Made by a program: the position numbers and the translations under genes. The notes beneath the pieces were generated by a model. It made no database searches. It was not told where the DNA came from and saw only the letters and a list, made by a program, of their open reading frames with translations. A DNA stretch of 13,780 nt from Methylomonas sp. (GTDB taxonomy: Bacteria > Pseudomonadota > Gammaproteobacteria > Methylococcales > Methylomonadaceae), in NCBI RefSeq assembly GCF_023228165.1, contig NZ_JALOBS010000059.1, forward strand, positions 1 through 13,780, in the 5' to 3' direction. This document shows, piece by piece, positions 6,851 to 13,780 of the stretch (positions are counted from its first letter, which is position 1; the number at the start of each line of letters is the position of its first letter).

Positions 6851-7678
6851 CTATCCTTTCACTGCGCCGGCGGTCAGCCCGGCGACGATACGGCGCTGGA
6901 ACAACAGTACCAGCAGGATGACCGGCAGCGTCACCACGACCGACGCGGCGGCAATTGAGCCTATGGGTTGTTCGAATTGCGAGCTGCCGGTGAAAAAAGC
7001 GATGGCGGCCGGCACCGTGCGGGCTGCGTTGGTGGAGGTCAGCGCGGTGGCAAACAGAAAATCGTTCCAGGCGAAAATAAACACCAGTATCGCCGAGGTG
7101 AACACGCCGGGTGCCGCCAGCGGCGCGATGATATATATAAATGCCTGCAACGGCGTCGCACCGTCCACTCGAGCCGCCTTGTCCAAATCCCAGGGGATTT
7201 CCCGGAAAAAGGCCGCCAGGGTCCAGATCGCCAAAGGTAAGGTAAAGGTCATGTAAGGCAGGATCAAACCGGCCCAGCTGTCGAACAGGCCGAACAGGCG
7301 CCATAAATTGAACAATGGGCCGATGATGGCGACCGGCGGGAACATGGCGATGGCTAAAGCGCCGGCCAGTACGGCTTTTTTGCCGGGAAATTCCAGGCGC
7401 ACGATGGCATAGGCGGCAAACATCGCCAGCGTGACCGACAATAAGGTGGCGATGCCGGCAATGCCGACCGAATTCCATAACGCCGCCGGAAATTGGGCGT
7501 CGCCGAAAACGTTTCGGTAATTATCGAAGCTGATTTGGCTGGCAAAGAAGCGTTGGTCGTTTAAGTCGGCCGGACGTTTCAAGGACAGCGAAACGATCCA
7601 TACCACCGGTAACAGTGCGTAAAACACGGCCAGCAGGCCGCAGCCGCTCCAAAACAGTTTTTCCAGGCTGAATTTCAT
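6851..7678 (-). CDS. Carbohydrate ABC transporter permease, MalG-like
   Basis: This 275-residue inner-membrane protein has about six membrane spans (first at roughly 11-32, last at about 243-262). The cytoplasmic EAA loop that docks on the ATPase is at 160-190, with core DLDKAARVDGATPLQAF. FAWNDFLFATAL at 202-213 and the C-terminus GLTAGAVKG are hallmarks of the MalG (second permease) branch of the CUT1 family. Its ATG at 7678 overlaps the stop of the MalF-like gene by 4 nt, so the two half-channels are made together. The pore presumably passes a mono- or oligosaccharide handed over by the lipoprotein encoded first in the operon. Confidence 0.93.
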   Translation of the reverse strand: MKFSLEKLFWSGCGLLAVFYALLPVVWIVSLSLKRPADLNDQRFFASQISFDNYRNVFGDAQFPAALWNSVGIAGIATLLSVTLAMFAAYAIVRLEFPGKKAVLAGALAIAMFPPVAIIGPLFNLWRLFGLFDSWAGLILPYMTFTLPLAIWTLAAFFREIPWDLDKAARVDGATPLQAFIYIIAPLAAPGVFTSAILVFIFAWNDFLFATALTSTNAARTVPAAIAFFTGSSQFEQPIGSIAAASVVVTLPVILLVLLFQRRIVAGLTAGAVKG

Positions 7679-8553
7679 GACGGGCCGCCGCTGCGCTGTT
7701 CGAACGGGGCGCCGAAGCCTTTGATGAACAGCCAGGCGATCAGCAGCACGCAGATGAAGATCAATACCGACACCGTCGAGCCCAGCCCTAAATTAAGCCG
7801 CACGATCAAGGTGTTGTAGCCGACGATGGATACGGTTTCGGTGTCCTGGGCGCCGCGGGTCTGCACATAGACGGTGTCGAAAATCCGGAAGGCGTCCAGG
7901 GTGCGGAACAATAAGGCCACCATGATCGTCGGTTTCATTAACGGCAGGGTGATCAGGCGTAAGCGTTGCCAGGCCGTTGCTCCGTCCACTCGGGCGGCTT
8001 TCAGTAGATCCGCCGGGATTTGGGTCAATCCGGCCAGCAGCAGCAAGGCCATAAACGGTGTGGTTTTCCAGATTTCGCTGCAGATGATCACCATAAACGC
8101 CGACCAATGTTCGGTAAGCCAGGCGTTTTGCAAACCCAGTAGGGCGTTAATGAACCCGGTGGTGGGATCGAAGGCGAATTTCCAGGCCAGTGCCGCCACC
8201 ACGGTGATGATGGCGTAGGGCACCAGGATTGCGGTTCTGACGCTGCGACGGCCGATAGTGGTTTTGTGGGCCAGCAGCGCCAGTGCCAAACCCAGGATGA
8301 ATTCGAAACCGACCGAGCCGACGGTGATAAGCAAGGTATTGGTCAAGGCCTTCCACCAGACTTCCGAGCCAAGCACGCTGGCATAATTGGCCAGGCCGAC
8401 AAAGCTGCGCTGTGCCGGAAAACGCAAATCGTAGCGAAACAAAGACAACCACAGCGCATAAGCAATCGGATAGGCGGTAACCAGCAGCATCGCCGCCACG
8501 GCGGGCGCGCACAGTAACCAAGCCAGACGGCGTTCGGCCGGGTGGCTACTCAT
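7675..8553 (-). CDS. Carbohydrate ABC transporter permease, MalF-like
   Basis: This 292-residue inner-membrane protein has about six membrane spans (first at about 11-35, last at about 259-279) and no large periplasmic insertion, so it belongs to the short MalF/UgpA/LacF branch. The EAA loop is at 179-209, with core DLLKAARVDGATAWQRL. The stretch RTLDAFRIFDTVYVQTRGA at 217-235 resembles the first permease of trehalose/maltose-type importers (SugA, ThuF); that is recalled similarity rather than a computed match. The gene overlaps the upstream binding-protein gene by 4 nt (8550-8553) and the downstream MalG-like gene by 4 nt. Confidence 0.93.
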   Translation of the reverse strand: MSSHPAERRLAWLLCAPAVAAMLLVTAYPIAYALWLSLFRYDLRFPAQRSFVGLANYASVLGSEVWWKALTNTLLITVGSVGFEFILGLALALLAHKTTIGRRSVRTAILVPYAIITVVAALAWKFAFDPTTGFINALLGLQNAWLTEHWSAFMVIICSEIWKTTPFMALLLLAGLTQIPADLLKAARVDGATAWQRLRLITLPLMKPTIMVALLFRTLDAFRIFDTVYVQTRGAQDTETVSIVGYNTLIVRLNLGLGSTVSVLIFICVLLIAWLFIKGFGAPFEQRSGGPS

Positions 8554-9821
8554 AACAAGCCCTCCGAATTCAAGGCCCGTTGCACGGCTCGGCGCAGTCT
8601 TGGCAGGTCGGCGGTGGGCTCTATGTTGCGCATGGGGTGCAAGGTACGGCTGATAGCCAGGGAAATGTCATTGTAAACCGGGCTGGGCGGCCTTAGCACC
8701 GCATCGCGCAAAGTGTCGCGCAAAGTGTCGGCAAACGGAAAATGTCGCCGTATTTCGGGGTTGTCGTATAAAGCTTCCAGGGTAGGCGGCATGCCGCCTT
8801 GCACGGCGGCCTTGATTTGGTTGGCCGCCGATGCCAGGCATTCTGCCGCCTCAAAAGCCAGTTGCGGGTGTCGGCCGTAGGCGGCAATGCCCAGATTGAT
8901 ACCGCCCAGCGTGACGCGGCTGGGTTGATTCGGGCTGATAGCCGGCCAGCGGCTATAGGCCATGTGTCTGGCGACCTCGGGTGCATTTTGATGCGCGCTG
9001 GGCCAGACAAAGGAATAGTTGAGCATAAAACTCGGTCGGCCGGTTTCGAAGGCCAGCCGCGATTGATCCTCGCGGTCGGTGGCCAAGGATGGCGATACGG
9101 CCGGCGACGTGGCGATACGCTGCATCATGGTCAGGGCGGTCAGGGTGGCTTCGTCCGGCAGAGACAGCTCGCCGTTCGCGTTCAGCACCGATCCACCGGC
9201 CGAGGCCAGCAGGGAAACGAAAAATACCGTCAGGCCTTCGTAACGCTGGCCTTGCAATTGGATACTCCCCGGCGCGGCCATGGCTTCGGCTTGGCCGATA
9301 AGGGATTGCCAGTTATCGGGAGCTTGAGCAATGCGGTCTGTGCGATACCACAACAATTGGGCGTTGCTGGTAAACGGGACGGCCCAACTCCGGTCTTTAT
9401 AACGGCTGCTGGCCACCGCCGCCGGTAAGCGTCCATTCGCTATGTGTCGCGATGTTTCGTCCGGCCAAGCTAGCAGCCAGCCGGCGGCGGCGAATTCGGC
9501 GGTCCAGATCACGTCCATGCCGATAATGTCGATGGCCGAGTCGGCGGCGGCCAGACGACGCACCAGTTGCTCGCGCTGTTGGTCGGCGTCGCTGGGAAGC
9601 GGCGTGAGGGCGATTTGATAGCGTCCCGCCGCTTGTGCCGAGCAAGCGGCGGCGGCTTGGCGAAATGCGCCGGAGCGTTCGTCGAACACATACCAATTCA
9701 GCATGGGTTGCGGTGGCGGCGGCTCGTTTTGGCAGCCTGGGACGATCAGCGTTAGCAAGATGGCCAGGGTTCGCAGTGTTGAATGCCCGTGAATAACAGG
9801 GGTGGCTATGGAGCTGTTCAT
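8550..9821 (-). CDS. Sugar ABC transporter substrate-binding lipoprotein
   Basis: From the ATG at 9821 this is a 423-residue solute-binding protein of the CUT1 class that captures the sugar in the periplasm. A lipoprotein signal occupies residues 1-30: hydrophobic stretch LAILLTLIVPGC with Cys30 as the lipidated residue, followed by a proline-rich linker. The mature part (LNWYVFDERSGAF, then IDIIGMDVIWTAEFAAAGWL) resembles the binding proteins of trehalose/maltose-type systems. I chose 9821 because GAGGATA immediately precedes it and the signal peptide starts there; the ATG at 9830 is possible. A start at 9989 would add 56 unrelated residues reading through the divergent promoter region. It is the first gene of the operon, divergent from lexA across 194 bases. 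Substrate is unproven; no sugar-metabolism gene is adjacent. Confidence 0.9.
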   Translation of the reverse strand: MNSSIATPVIHGHSTLRTLAILLTLIVPGCQNEPPPPQPMLNWYVFDERSGAFRQAAAACSAQAAGRYQIALTPLPSDADQQREQLVRRLAAADSAIDIIGMDVIWTAEFAAAGWLLAWPDETSRHIANGRLPAAVASSRYKDRSWAVPFTSNAQLLWYRTDRIAQAPDNWQSLIGQAEAMAAPGSIQLQGQRYEGLTVFFVSLLASAGGSVLNANGELSLPDEATLTALTMMQRIATSPAVSPSLATDREDQSRLAFETGRPSFMLNYSFVWPSAHQNAPEVARHMAYSRWPAISPNQPSRVTLGGINLGIAAYGRHPQLAFEAAECLASAANQIKAAVQGGMPPTLEALYDNPEIRRHFPFADTLRDTLRDAVLRPPSPVYNDISLAISRTLHPMRNIEPTADLPRLRRAVQRALNSEGLL

Positions 9822-9903
9822 TATCCTCATCTTTCGGTTTGCCCGGTAAAGCCTGAGTTGAGATGGCCTTGAGGCAGGTGACCGCCTATTTCCAATAATG
9901 TTC

Positions 9904-9934
9904 GTTATAACCCATGTTGAGGTAAAAGGGGCAA
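9904..9934 (-). promoter_or_regulatory. Weak candidate promoter for the sugar importer operon
   Basis: On the reverse strand TTGCCC (9934-9929, 4 of 6 matches) is followed after 19 nt by TATAAC (9909-9904, 5 of 6 matches to -10). The spacing is longer than ideal. It lies about 80 nt before the lipoprotein start. An imperfect dyad with AGGC/GCCT arms at 9872-9887 lies downstream of it and could be an operator, but no regulator is encoded nearby to support that. Confidence 0.3.
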
Positions 9935-9955
9935 CAAAAACCGCTATACGCCATC

Positions 9956-9985
9956 TTGCCAAGGTTATTAAAAGCGCTTTATACT
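9956..9985 (+). promoter_or_regulatory. Promoter of the lexA-imuA-imuB-dnaE2 cassette
   Basis: TTGCCA at 9956-9961 (4 of 6 matches to -35) is followed after 18 nt by TATACT at 9980-9985 (5 of 6 matches to -10). Transcription would start around 9992, about 24 nt before the lexA ATG. The LexA box at 9984-9999 overlaps the -10 element and the start point, the usual arrangement for repression. Confidence 0.55.
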
Positions 9986-9999
9986 GCACATATAGTCAG
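9984..9999. promoter_or_regulatory. SOS (LexA) box
   Basis: CTGCACATATAGTCAG is a perfect CTG-N10-CAG element with an AT-rich centre, extended by one T-A pair of bases on each side to TACTG...CAGTA (9982-10001). It is the E. coli-type LexA operator and lies 16 nt before the lexA start, overlapping the -10 box. It implies self-repression of the whole cassette and induction by DNA damage. Confidence 0.85.
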
Positions 10000-10015
10000 T
10001 AATTTTAAAAGCAGT

Positions 10016-10624
10016 ATGAAGCCACTAACCGACCGGCAACAAGCCGTACTCGACTTTATCGAACAAAGCCTGGCCGAAGCCGGTTTTCCGCCGACTATCG
10101 CCGAAATCGCCGCCGCCTTTCAGGTGCGCTCGACCAACAGTATTCGCGGCCATTTGCAGGCGCTGGCGCGTAAGGGAATGATCGAGCTGGTGCCGTCGGC
10201 GTCGCGCGGCATTCGCTTATTAAAACCCGGCATGGCTAACGGCTTGCCATTGGTTGGCCGGGTGGCCGCCGGACAGCCGATTTTGGCCGAAGAACATATC
10301 GAGGCTTATTGCCAGCTCGGCCCGGATCTGTTCCGGCGCCGCGCCGATTATTTGTTGCGGGTGCACGGCATGAGCATGCGCGATGCCGGCATATTGGATG
10401 GCGACTTGCTGGCGGTACAACGCACGCCGCAGGCCGATAGCGGCCAGATTGTGGTGGCGCGTATCGGCGATGAAGCTACCGTCAAGCGTTTGCGGCTGGA
10501 CGGCGACAAGGCGATTTTGCAGCCGGAGAATCCGGACTTCGCAGCGATAGAAATCGATCTGCAACGCGATACGCTGGTCATAGAAGGCATCGTGGTCGGT
10601 GTGATTCGTAGCGATCTGCCATGA
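10016..10624 (+). CDS. lexA: LexA SOS repressor
   Basis: With the start at 10016 the protein has 202 residues, the same length as E. coli LexA; a start at 9956 would add 20 residues read across the promoter and operator. The N-terminal winged helix-turn-helix (about 1-70) ends in GIRLL. The cleavage site is Ala85-Gly86 in GRVAAGQP, and the Ser/Lys dyad is Ser120 (HGMSM) and Lys157 (EATVKRL), so RecA-stimulated self-cleavage should be intact. In the recognition helix, Ser39 and Asn41 match E. coli but positions 42, 44 and 45 are Ser, Arg and Gly instead of Ala, Glu and Glu. It heads a lexA-imuA-imuB-dnaE2 cassette, so it could be a second, cassette-dedicated LexA (LexA2) or the only one in the cell. 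Its stop overlaps the imuA ATG by 4 nt. Confidence 0.95.
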   Translation: MKPLTDRQQAVLDFIEQSLAEAGFPPTIAEIAAAFQVRSTNSIRGHLQALARKGMIELVPSASRGIRLLKPGMANGLPLVGRVAAGQPILAEEHIEAYCQLGPDLFRRRADYLLRVHGMSMRDAGILDGDLLAVQRTPQADSGQIVVARIGDEATVKRLRLDGDKAILQPENPDFAAIEIDLQRDTLVIEGIVVGVIRSDLP

Positions 10625-11241
10625 CCACCTCAAAACCACTCGACGACTGGCTACGCAGCCAAAGCTTGGTCTGGCGCGGTCTGCAAAGCCCGGATAGCCT
10701 GCAAACCGGCATCCCGACCGGGTTCCCGGAACTGGATGGCTTGCTGCCGGGCGGCGGTTGGCCGGCTGGGGCATTGTTGAACCTGGAGATAGCGCGCATC
10801 GGCGGCGGAGAATTGCCGTTGCTGTTACCGGCCATGGCCGAGCTGAGCCGGCAGGGCCGGCGTATCGTCTGGCTGGCGCCGCCTTATCGGCCCTATGCGC
10901 CCGGTTTGCAACAGGCCGGCATCGAGCCGGCGCAACTGCTGGTGGTTGCTTGCTCCAGCAACGCCGACCTGCTGTGGGCATTGGAAAAATTGCTGCGCAC
11001 CGGTTGCTGCGGGATGGCGTTGGCTTGGCCGAAACAACGGCTGGCCGCGCATCAAACCCGCCGCCTGCAACTGGCCGCCGAAGCCGGCAATGCGCTGGCG
11101 GTGCTGTTTACCGGGCCGGGGGCATCGACCGGGCATGCGGCCCTAAACATTGCCTTGCAACGTCAAGCCGACGGTTTGCTGCTGGAAATCCGTAAAGCGC
11201 GCGGCAGTCTGCGCCAACATCGCTTGTTGCTGGCGTTGTAG
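10621..11241 (+). CDS. imuA: Translesion synthesis-associated protein ImuA
   Basis: This 206-residue protein belongs to the RecA-like ImuA family (sometimes labelled SulA in old annotations). It takes part in damage-induced mutagenesis with ImuB and DnaE2 in the cytoplasm. The N-terminal third has the family motif IPTGFPELDGLLPGGGWP (31-48), similar to the start of the RecA core. Where RecA has its Walker A loop this protein reads EIARIGGGELPLL (56-68) without the GKT/S end, so ATP hydrolysis by a classical P-loop is unlikely. The C-terminus, with GSLRQHRLLL at 195-204, lies in the region that in other ImuA proteins contacts ImuB (family knowledge). The ATG overlaps the lexA stop (ATGA at 10621-10624), so translation is coupled. 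Placement and motifs leave little doubt. Confidence 0.9.
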   Translation: MTTSKPLDDWLRSQSLVWRGLQSPDSLQTGIPTGFPELDGLLPGGGWPAGALLNLEIARIGGGELPLLLPAMAELSRQGRRIVWLAPPYRPYAPGLQQAGIEPAQLLVVACSSNADLLWALEKLLRTGCCGMALAWPKQRLAAHQTRRLQLAAEAGNALAVLFTGPGASTGHAALNIALQRQADGLLLEIRKARGSLRQHRLLLAL

Positions 11242-11242
11242 C

Positions 11243-12730
11243 ATGAACACCGCCGTTGCCGGTGTTTTAACGCCGGACTCTTTCCCGCAGCTAGCTACCG
11301 AACCGGTCGTTCCCTCAAAGAGGCCGAAACTATGGTTGTGCGCTTATTTCCCCGAGCTGGCACTCACCGCCGCCGGCCTGGATTTACGGCAGGCTGTTGC
11401 CTTGCGGGAGCAACATAAGGGCCGGTCAGGTCTGTGCGCGGTTTCCGAGTCGGCCCGGCAGGCCGGCGTGGCAGCGGGTATGACGCCGGCCGCCGCGCTG
11501 GCTTTATGCCCCGGTTTGCAAATCCGGGACAGGGATAGCCGGATGGAGCAAATCGCTTTAAGTCGCCTGGCCGATGCCGCCCTGGCCTTCAGTCCTTGGG
11601 TCAGTCTGGATTGTCCGAATGCCGTATTGCTGGAAGTCGGTACCTGTCTGACTTTGTTCGGCGGTGCTGAACGGTTGCGCGAAAGTCTGCGCCAGGCCCT
11701 ACTCGGTGTGGGTTATAAATGCGTAATTTCCTTGGCTCCGTCGCCGGCAGCCTCCGAATTATTAGCGCGCTTAAACCTGGAAATACTGGTACGGCGGCAG
11801 CTCGAATTGCGATTCCTGCTGGGACCGGTGCCGTTGGCGGGGTTGGGTTTGGACAATGACTTGTTGAAGCGGCTATCGCGTACCGGCGTACAGTGCTTGG
11901 CCGACCTGTGGCGTCTGCCGCGCGATGGCCTGGCTCGCCGTTACAGTACTGCGTTGCTGCGCCATTTAGACGCCCTGGCCGGTAACGACAACCGGGTGCT
12001 GCGGCAGTTTCACCGGCCGCCACGTTTTGCCGGCAGCCGGGAATTGCCGACCGAACTGGAGAAGTTGGAGCATTTCTTTCCGGCCGTCGAACAGCTGGCC
12101 GCAGAGCTGGCCGGGTTTCTGCGCCAGCGCGATGCCGCCGCACTCGGCGTGCGCCTGTCCTTATATCATTACCGGCAGCCGGCCAGCCGCATCGAGCTGA
12201 GCTTTCGCGTCCCCAGTCGCGACGCCGGGCATTGCTGCCGATTGCTGCGGGAAAAACTGGAGCGTACCGTACTGCCGGCGCCGGTATTGAGCCTCGAACT
12301 GGTCAGCGAGGCGATTGCGCCGTTTCAGCCGCAAACCTTTAGTTTGTTCGACGACGGCCAGGAACGCGAACAAGATTGGCAAACCGCCTTGGAGCAATTA
12401 CAAAACCGCCTCGGCCACCAGGCCTTACAGTATCCGGCCGCCAATGCCGAGCATAGGCCGGAGCGGGCGGGTTTTCTGAGCTATTCGGCTGCCGCGATCG
12501 ATGCACCGTTGTCGGTGCGGCCTGTCTGGTTGCTGCCGGAACCGGAAGCGGTTAATCCCGCCGAGTTGGATTGCCTGCCGGATAGCGAGCGTATCGAGTC
12601 GGGCTGGTGGGACGGCGGGCCATTGAGGCGCGATTATCGAATCGCCTACGACAGAGCAGGCCGCAAATTGTTGGTGTTTCGCAACCTCAATCCGGGCGGC
12701 GGCTGGTATTGCCATGGTCTGTTCGGCTGA
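11243..12730 (+). CDS. imuB: ImuB, inactive Y-family polymerase-like mutasome subunit
   Basis: From the ATG at 11243, one nucleotide after the imuA stop, the protein has 495 residues, usual for ImuB; a start at 11150 lies inside imuA in another frame and is unlikely. It has the Y-family fold (family core begins at LWLCAYFPELAL, about residues 30-41; LLEVGTCLTLFGG at about 129-141) but lacks the acidic catalytic residues of DinB. It therefore acts as the hub linking ImuA, DnaE2 and the sliding clamp. A clamp-binding motif, QTFSLF, lies at 364-369. The C-terminal 80 residues (SGWWDGGPLRRDYRIAYDRA) are the conserved ImuB tail. The first 28 residues before the core are longer than usual and unlike the family. 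The 3' end overlaps dnaE2 by 17 nt. Confidence 0.92.
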   Translation: MNTAVAGVLTPDSFPQLATEPVVPSKRPKLWLCAYFPELALTAAGLDLRQAVALREQHKGRSGLCAVSESARQAGVAAGMTPAAALALCPGLQIRDRDSRMEQIALSRLADAALAFSPWVSLDCPNAVLLEVGTCLTLFGGAERLRESLRQALLGVGYKCVISLAPSPAASELLARLNLEILVRRQLELRFLLGPVPLAGLGLDNDLLKRLSRTGVQCLADLWRLPRDGLARRYSTALLRHLDALAGNDNRVLRQFHRPPRFAGSRELPTELEKLEHFFPAVEQLAAELAGFLRQRDAAALGVRLSLYHYRQPASRIELSFRVPSRDAGHCCRLLREKLERTVLPAPVLSLELVSEAIAPFQPQTFSLFDDGQEREQDWQTALEQLQNRLGHQALQYPAANAEHRPERAGFLSYSAAAIDAPLSVRPVWLLPEPEAVNPAELDCLPDSERIESGWWDGGPLRRDYRIAYDRAGRKLLVFRNLNPGGGWYCHGLFG

Positions 12731-13780
12731 AACAGAGCCGCCGGCTTTCGCCGAGCTGCATTGCTTATCCAACTTCAGTTTCTTGCGCGGGGCCTCGCAT
12801 CCGGAGGAATTGGTGGCCGAAGCGGCCCGGCTCGGTTACCGGGCCTTGGCATTGACCGATGAATGCTCGCTGGCCGGCGTGGTCAGGGCGCACCTGGCGG
12901 CCCGCAAATACAATGTTGATTTGATCGTCGGCAGCGAAATGCGGCTGGACGACGGTTTGAAATTGTTGCTATTGGCCACCGATCGCACCGGTTACGGCAA
13001 TCTGGCCCATTTAATCACTGTCGGCCGCCGTCAGGCCGACAAGGGCTGCTATCGATTGAGCCGAGACGATTTGCAGCGGCATTTTCCGGCCAACTGTTTG
13101 GCGATTTGGTTGCCGGATACCCGTTGCGATATCTCGGCGGGTCGTTGGCTGAAACAGCATTTTCGCCACGATTTGTGGTTGGGTGCCGGGCTGTTTTTGT
13201 CCGGCCGGGACAATGAAAACCGGGCCGCGCTCGAAGCGCTGGCCCGGCAGCTCGATATTTCGTTGGTGGCCTGCAACGATGTGCATATGCATCGCCGTTC
13301 GCGGCAGGCGCTGCAGGATACCTTGACCTCGATTCGTCTCGGCCAGCCATTGCCGGAACTGGGTTATGCGCTGTTTGCCAACGGCGAGCGCCATCTCAGA
13401 CCATTAACCCGGCTGGCCGAGCTGTATCCCAGGGCTTGGCTGGACGAAACCATGCTTATCGCCGGTCGCTGCCGGTTTTCGCTGGATGAGCTGCGCTACG
13501 AATACCCGAGCGAATTGGTGCCGGACGAGCATACGCCGGCTTCCTGGCTGAGGCATTTGACCGAAACGGGCCTTAGGCTGCGCTGGCCCGACGGCGAACC
13601 GGCCAAGGTGCGGCGGCAAATCGAGCATGAGCTGGCCTTGATTGCAGAACTGGCTTACGAACCGTATTTTCTGACCGTGCACGACATTGTGGCTTTTGCC
13701 AAAAGCCAAGCCATTTTGTGCCAGGGTCGCGGCTCGGCGGCTAATTCGGCGGTGTGCTATTTCCTGGGTATTACCGAGGT
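12714..13780 (+). CDS. dnaE2: Error-prone DNA polymerase DnaE2 (ImuC), N-terminal part; continues beyond window
   Basis: The frame opens with ATG at 12714, inside the end of imuB in another frame, and stays open to the window edge: 355 complete codons of an expected 1000 or more. The start AELHCLSNFSFLRGASHPEE (residues 13-32) is the diagnostic N-terminus of DnaE2-type C-family polymerases, including the altered PHP metal motif. LALTDECSLAGVVRAH follows at about 45-60, and VGSEMRL begins at about 73. CQGRGSAANSAVCYFLGITE at 336-355 is the beginning of the polymerase core. The enzyme does translesion synthesis and causes damage-induced mutation together with ImuA and ImuB. There is no room for a separate promoter; it is the fourth gene of the LexA-controlled transcript. 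An alternative start further in would lose the conserved N-terminus. Confidence 0.93.
   Translation, partial: MVCSAETEPPAFAELHCLSNFSFLRGASHPEELVAEAARLGYRALALTDECSLAGVVRAHLAARKYNVDLIVGSEMRLDDGLKLLLLATDRTGYGNLAHLITVGRRQADKGCYRLSRDDLQRHFPANCLAIWLPDTRCDISAGRWLKQHFRHDLWLGAGLFLSGRDNENRAALEALARQLDISLVACNDVHMHRRSRQALQDTLTSIRLGQPLPELGYALFANGERHLRPLTRLAELYPRAWLDETMLIAGRCRFSLDELRYEYPSELVPDEHTPASWLRHLTETGLRLRWPDGEPAKVRRQIEHELALIAELAYEPYFLTVHDIVAFAKSQAILCQGRGSAANSAVCYFLGITE

Noticed and set aside
8799..9428. 209-codon forward open frame antisense to the binding-protein gene
   Set aside because: It lies wholly within the lipoprotein gene, in GC-rich DNA where antisense frames are often open by chance; composition is not protein-like.
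9822..9989. N-terminal 56-residue extension of the substrate-binding protein from the ATG at 9989
   Set aside because: It precedes the lipoprotein signal, covers the divergent promoters and LexA box, and shows no family similarity; the ATG at 9821 gives a proper lipoprotein.
9956..10015. Upstream start for LexA giving 222 residues
   Set aside because: The extra codons lie over the -10 element and the SOS box; starting at 10016 gives the canonical 202 residues and MKxLTxRQ N-terminus.
11150..11242. ImuB start at 11150 inside imuA
   Set aside because: The extra 31 residues are an out-of-frame reading of the conserved imuA 3' end; an ATG directly after the imuA stop is a better start.
1..13780. 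cas genes, tRNA or rRNA genes
   Set aside because: None was seen: no Cas1, Cas2, Cas3 or Cascade-like protein in any frame and no recognisable tRNA or rRNA sequence.

Overview
The window looks like a chromosomal segment of a gammaproteobacterium. The protein families fit this: an Escherichia-like 202-residue LexA, the lexA-imuA-imuB-dnaE2 mutagenesis cassette, a type I-E CRISPR array with repeats close to those of E. coli, and a DUF3857/transglutaminase protein. A Methylococcales-type methanotroph would be my guess for the lineage, but nothing in the window proves it. Base composition is moderately GC-rich, and higher in the right half than in the left.

Left end (1-1958). The first 52 bases are the reverse-strand start of an IS3-family OrfA transposase, and about 60 bases later the DNA becomes a CRISPR array. 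The array (109-1664) has 26 repeats and 25 spacers on a 61-nt period. By repeat orientation it is transcribed rightwards, so its leader should lie at the left. The insertion element sits there instead, and the 5' end of the first repeat is gone. The last repeat carries a point change, as expected at the old end. The two oldest spacers both contain a palindrome of the type found in dispersed intergenic repeats. No cas gene lies in the window. A stretch of about 290 bases without a convincing gene follows.

Left-centre (1959-5493, reverse strand). Two translationally coupled genes follow a plausible sigma-70 promoter: a multi-pass membrane protein of 485 residues and an exported DUF3857/transglutaminase-like protein of 650 residues. 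About 310 bases of apparently non-coding DNA separate their start from the next operon.

Centre (5677-9821, reverse strand). A complete CUT1-type carbohydrate ABC importer is encoded in the order substrate-binding lipoprotein, two permeases, MalK-like ATPase, with 4-nt overlaps or a 10-nt gap. The sugar is not determined; a trehalose or maltose-like disaccharide is a reasonable inference.

Right (9956-13780, forward strand). Divergent from the importer runs the SOS mutagenesis cassette: lexA, imuA, imuB and dnaE2 (imuC), the last cut off by the window edge. A perfect CTG-N10-CAG LexA box overlaps the lexA promoter, so the whole cassette should be self-repressed and induced by DNA damage. ImuA, the catalytically degenerate ImuB and the DnaE2 polymerase then form the translesion mutasome. 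All junctions overlap or nearly abut, implying one transcript.
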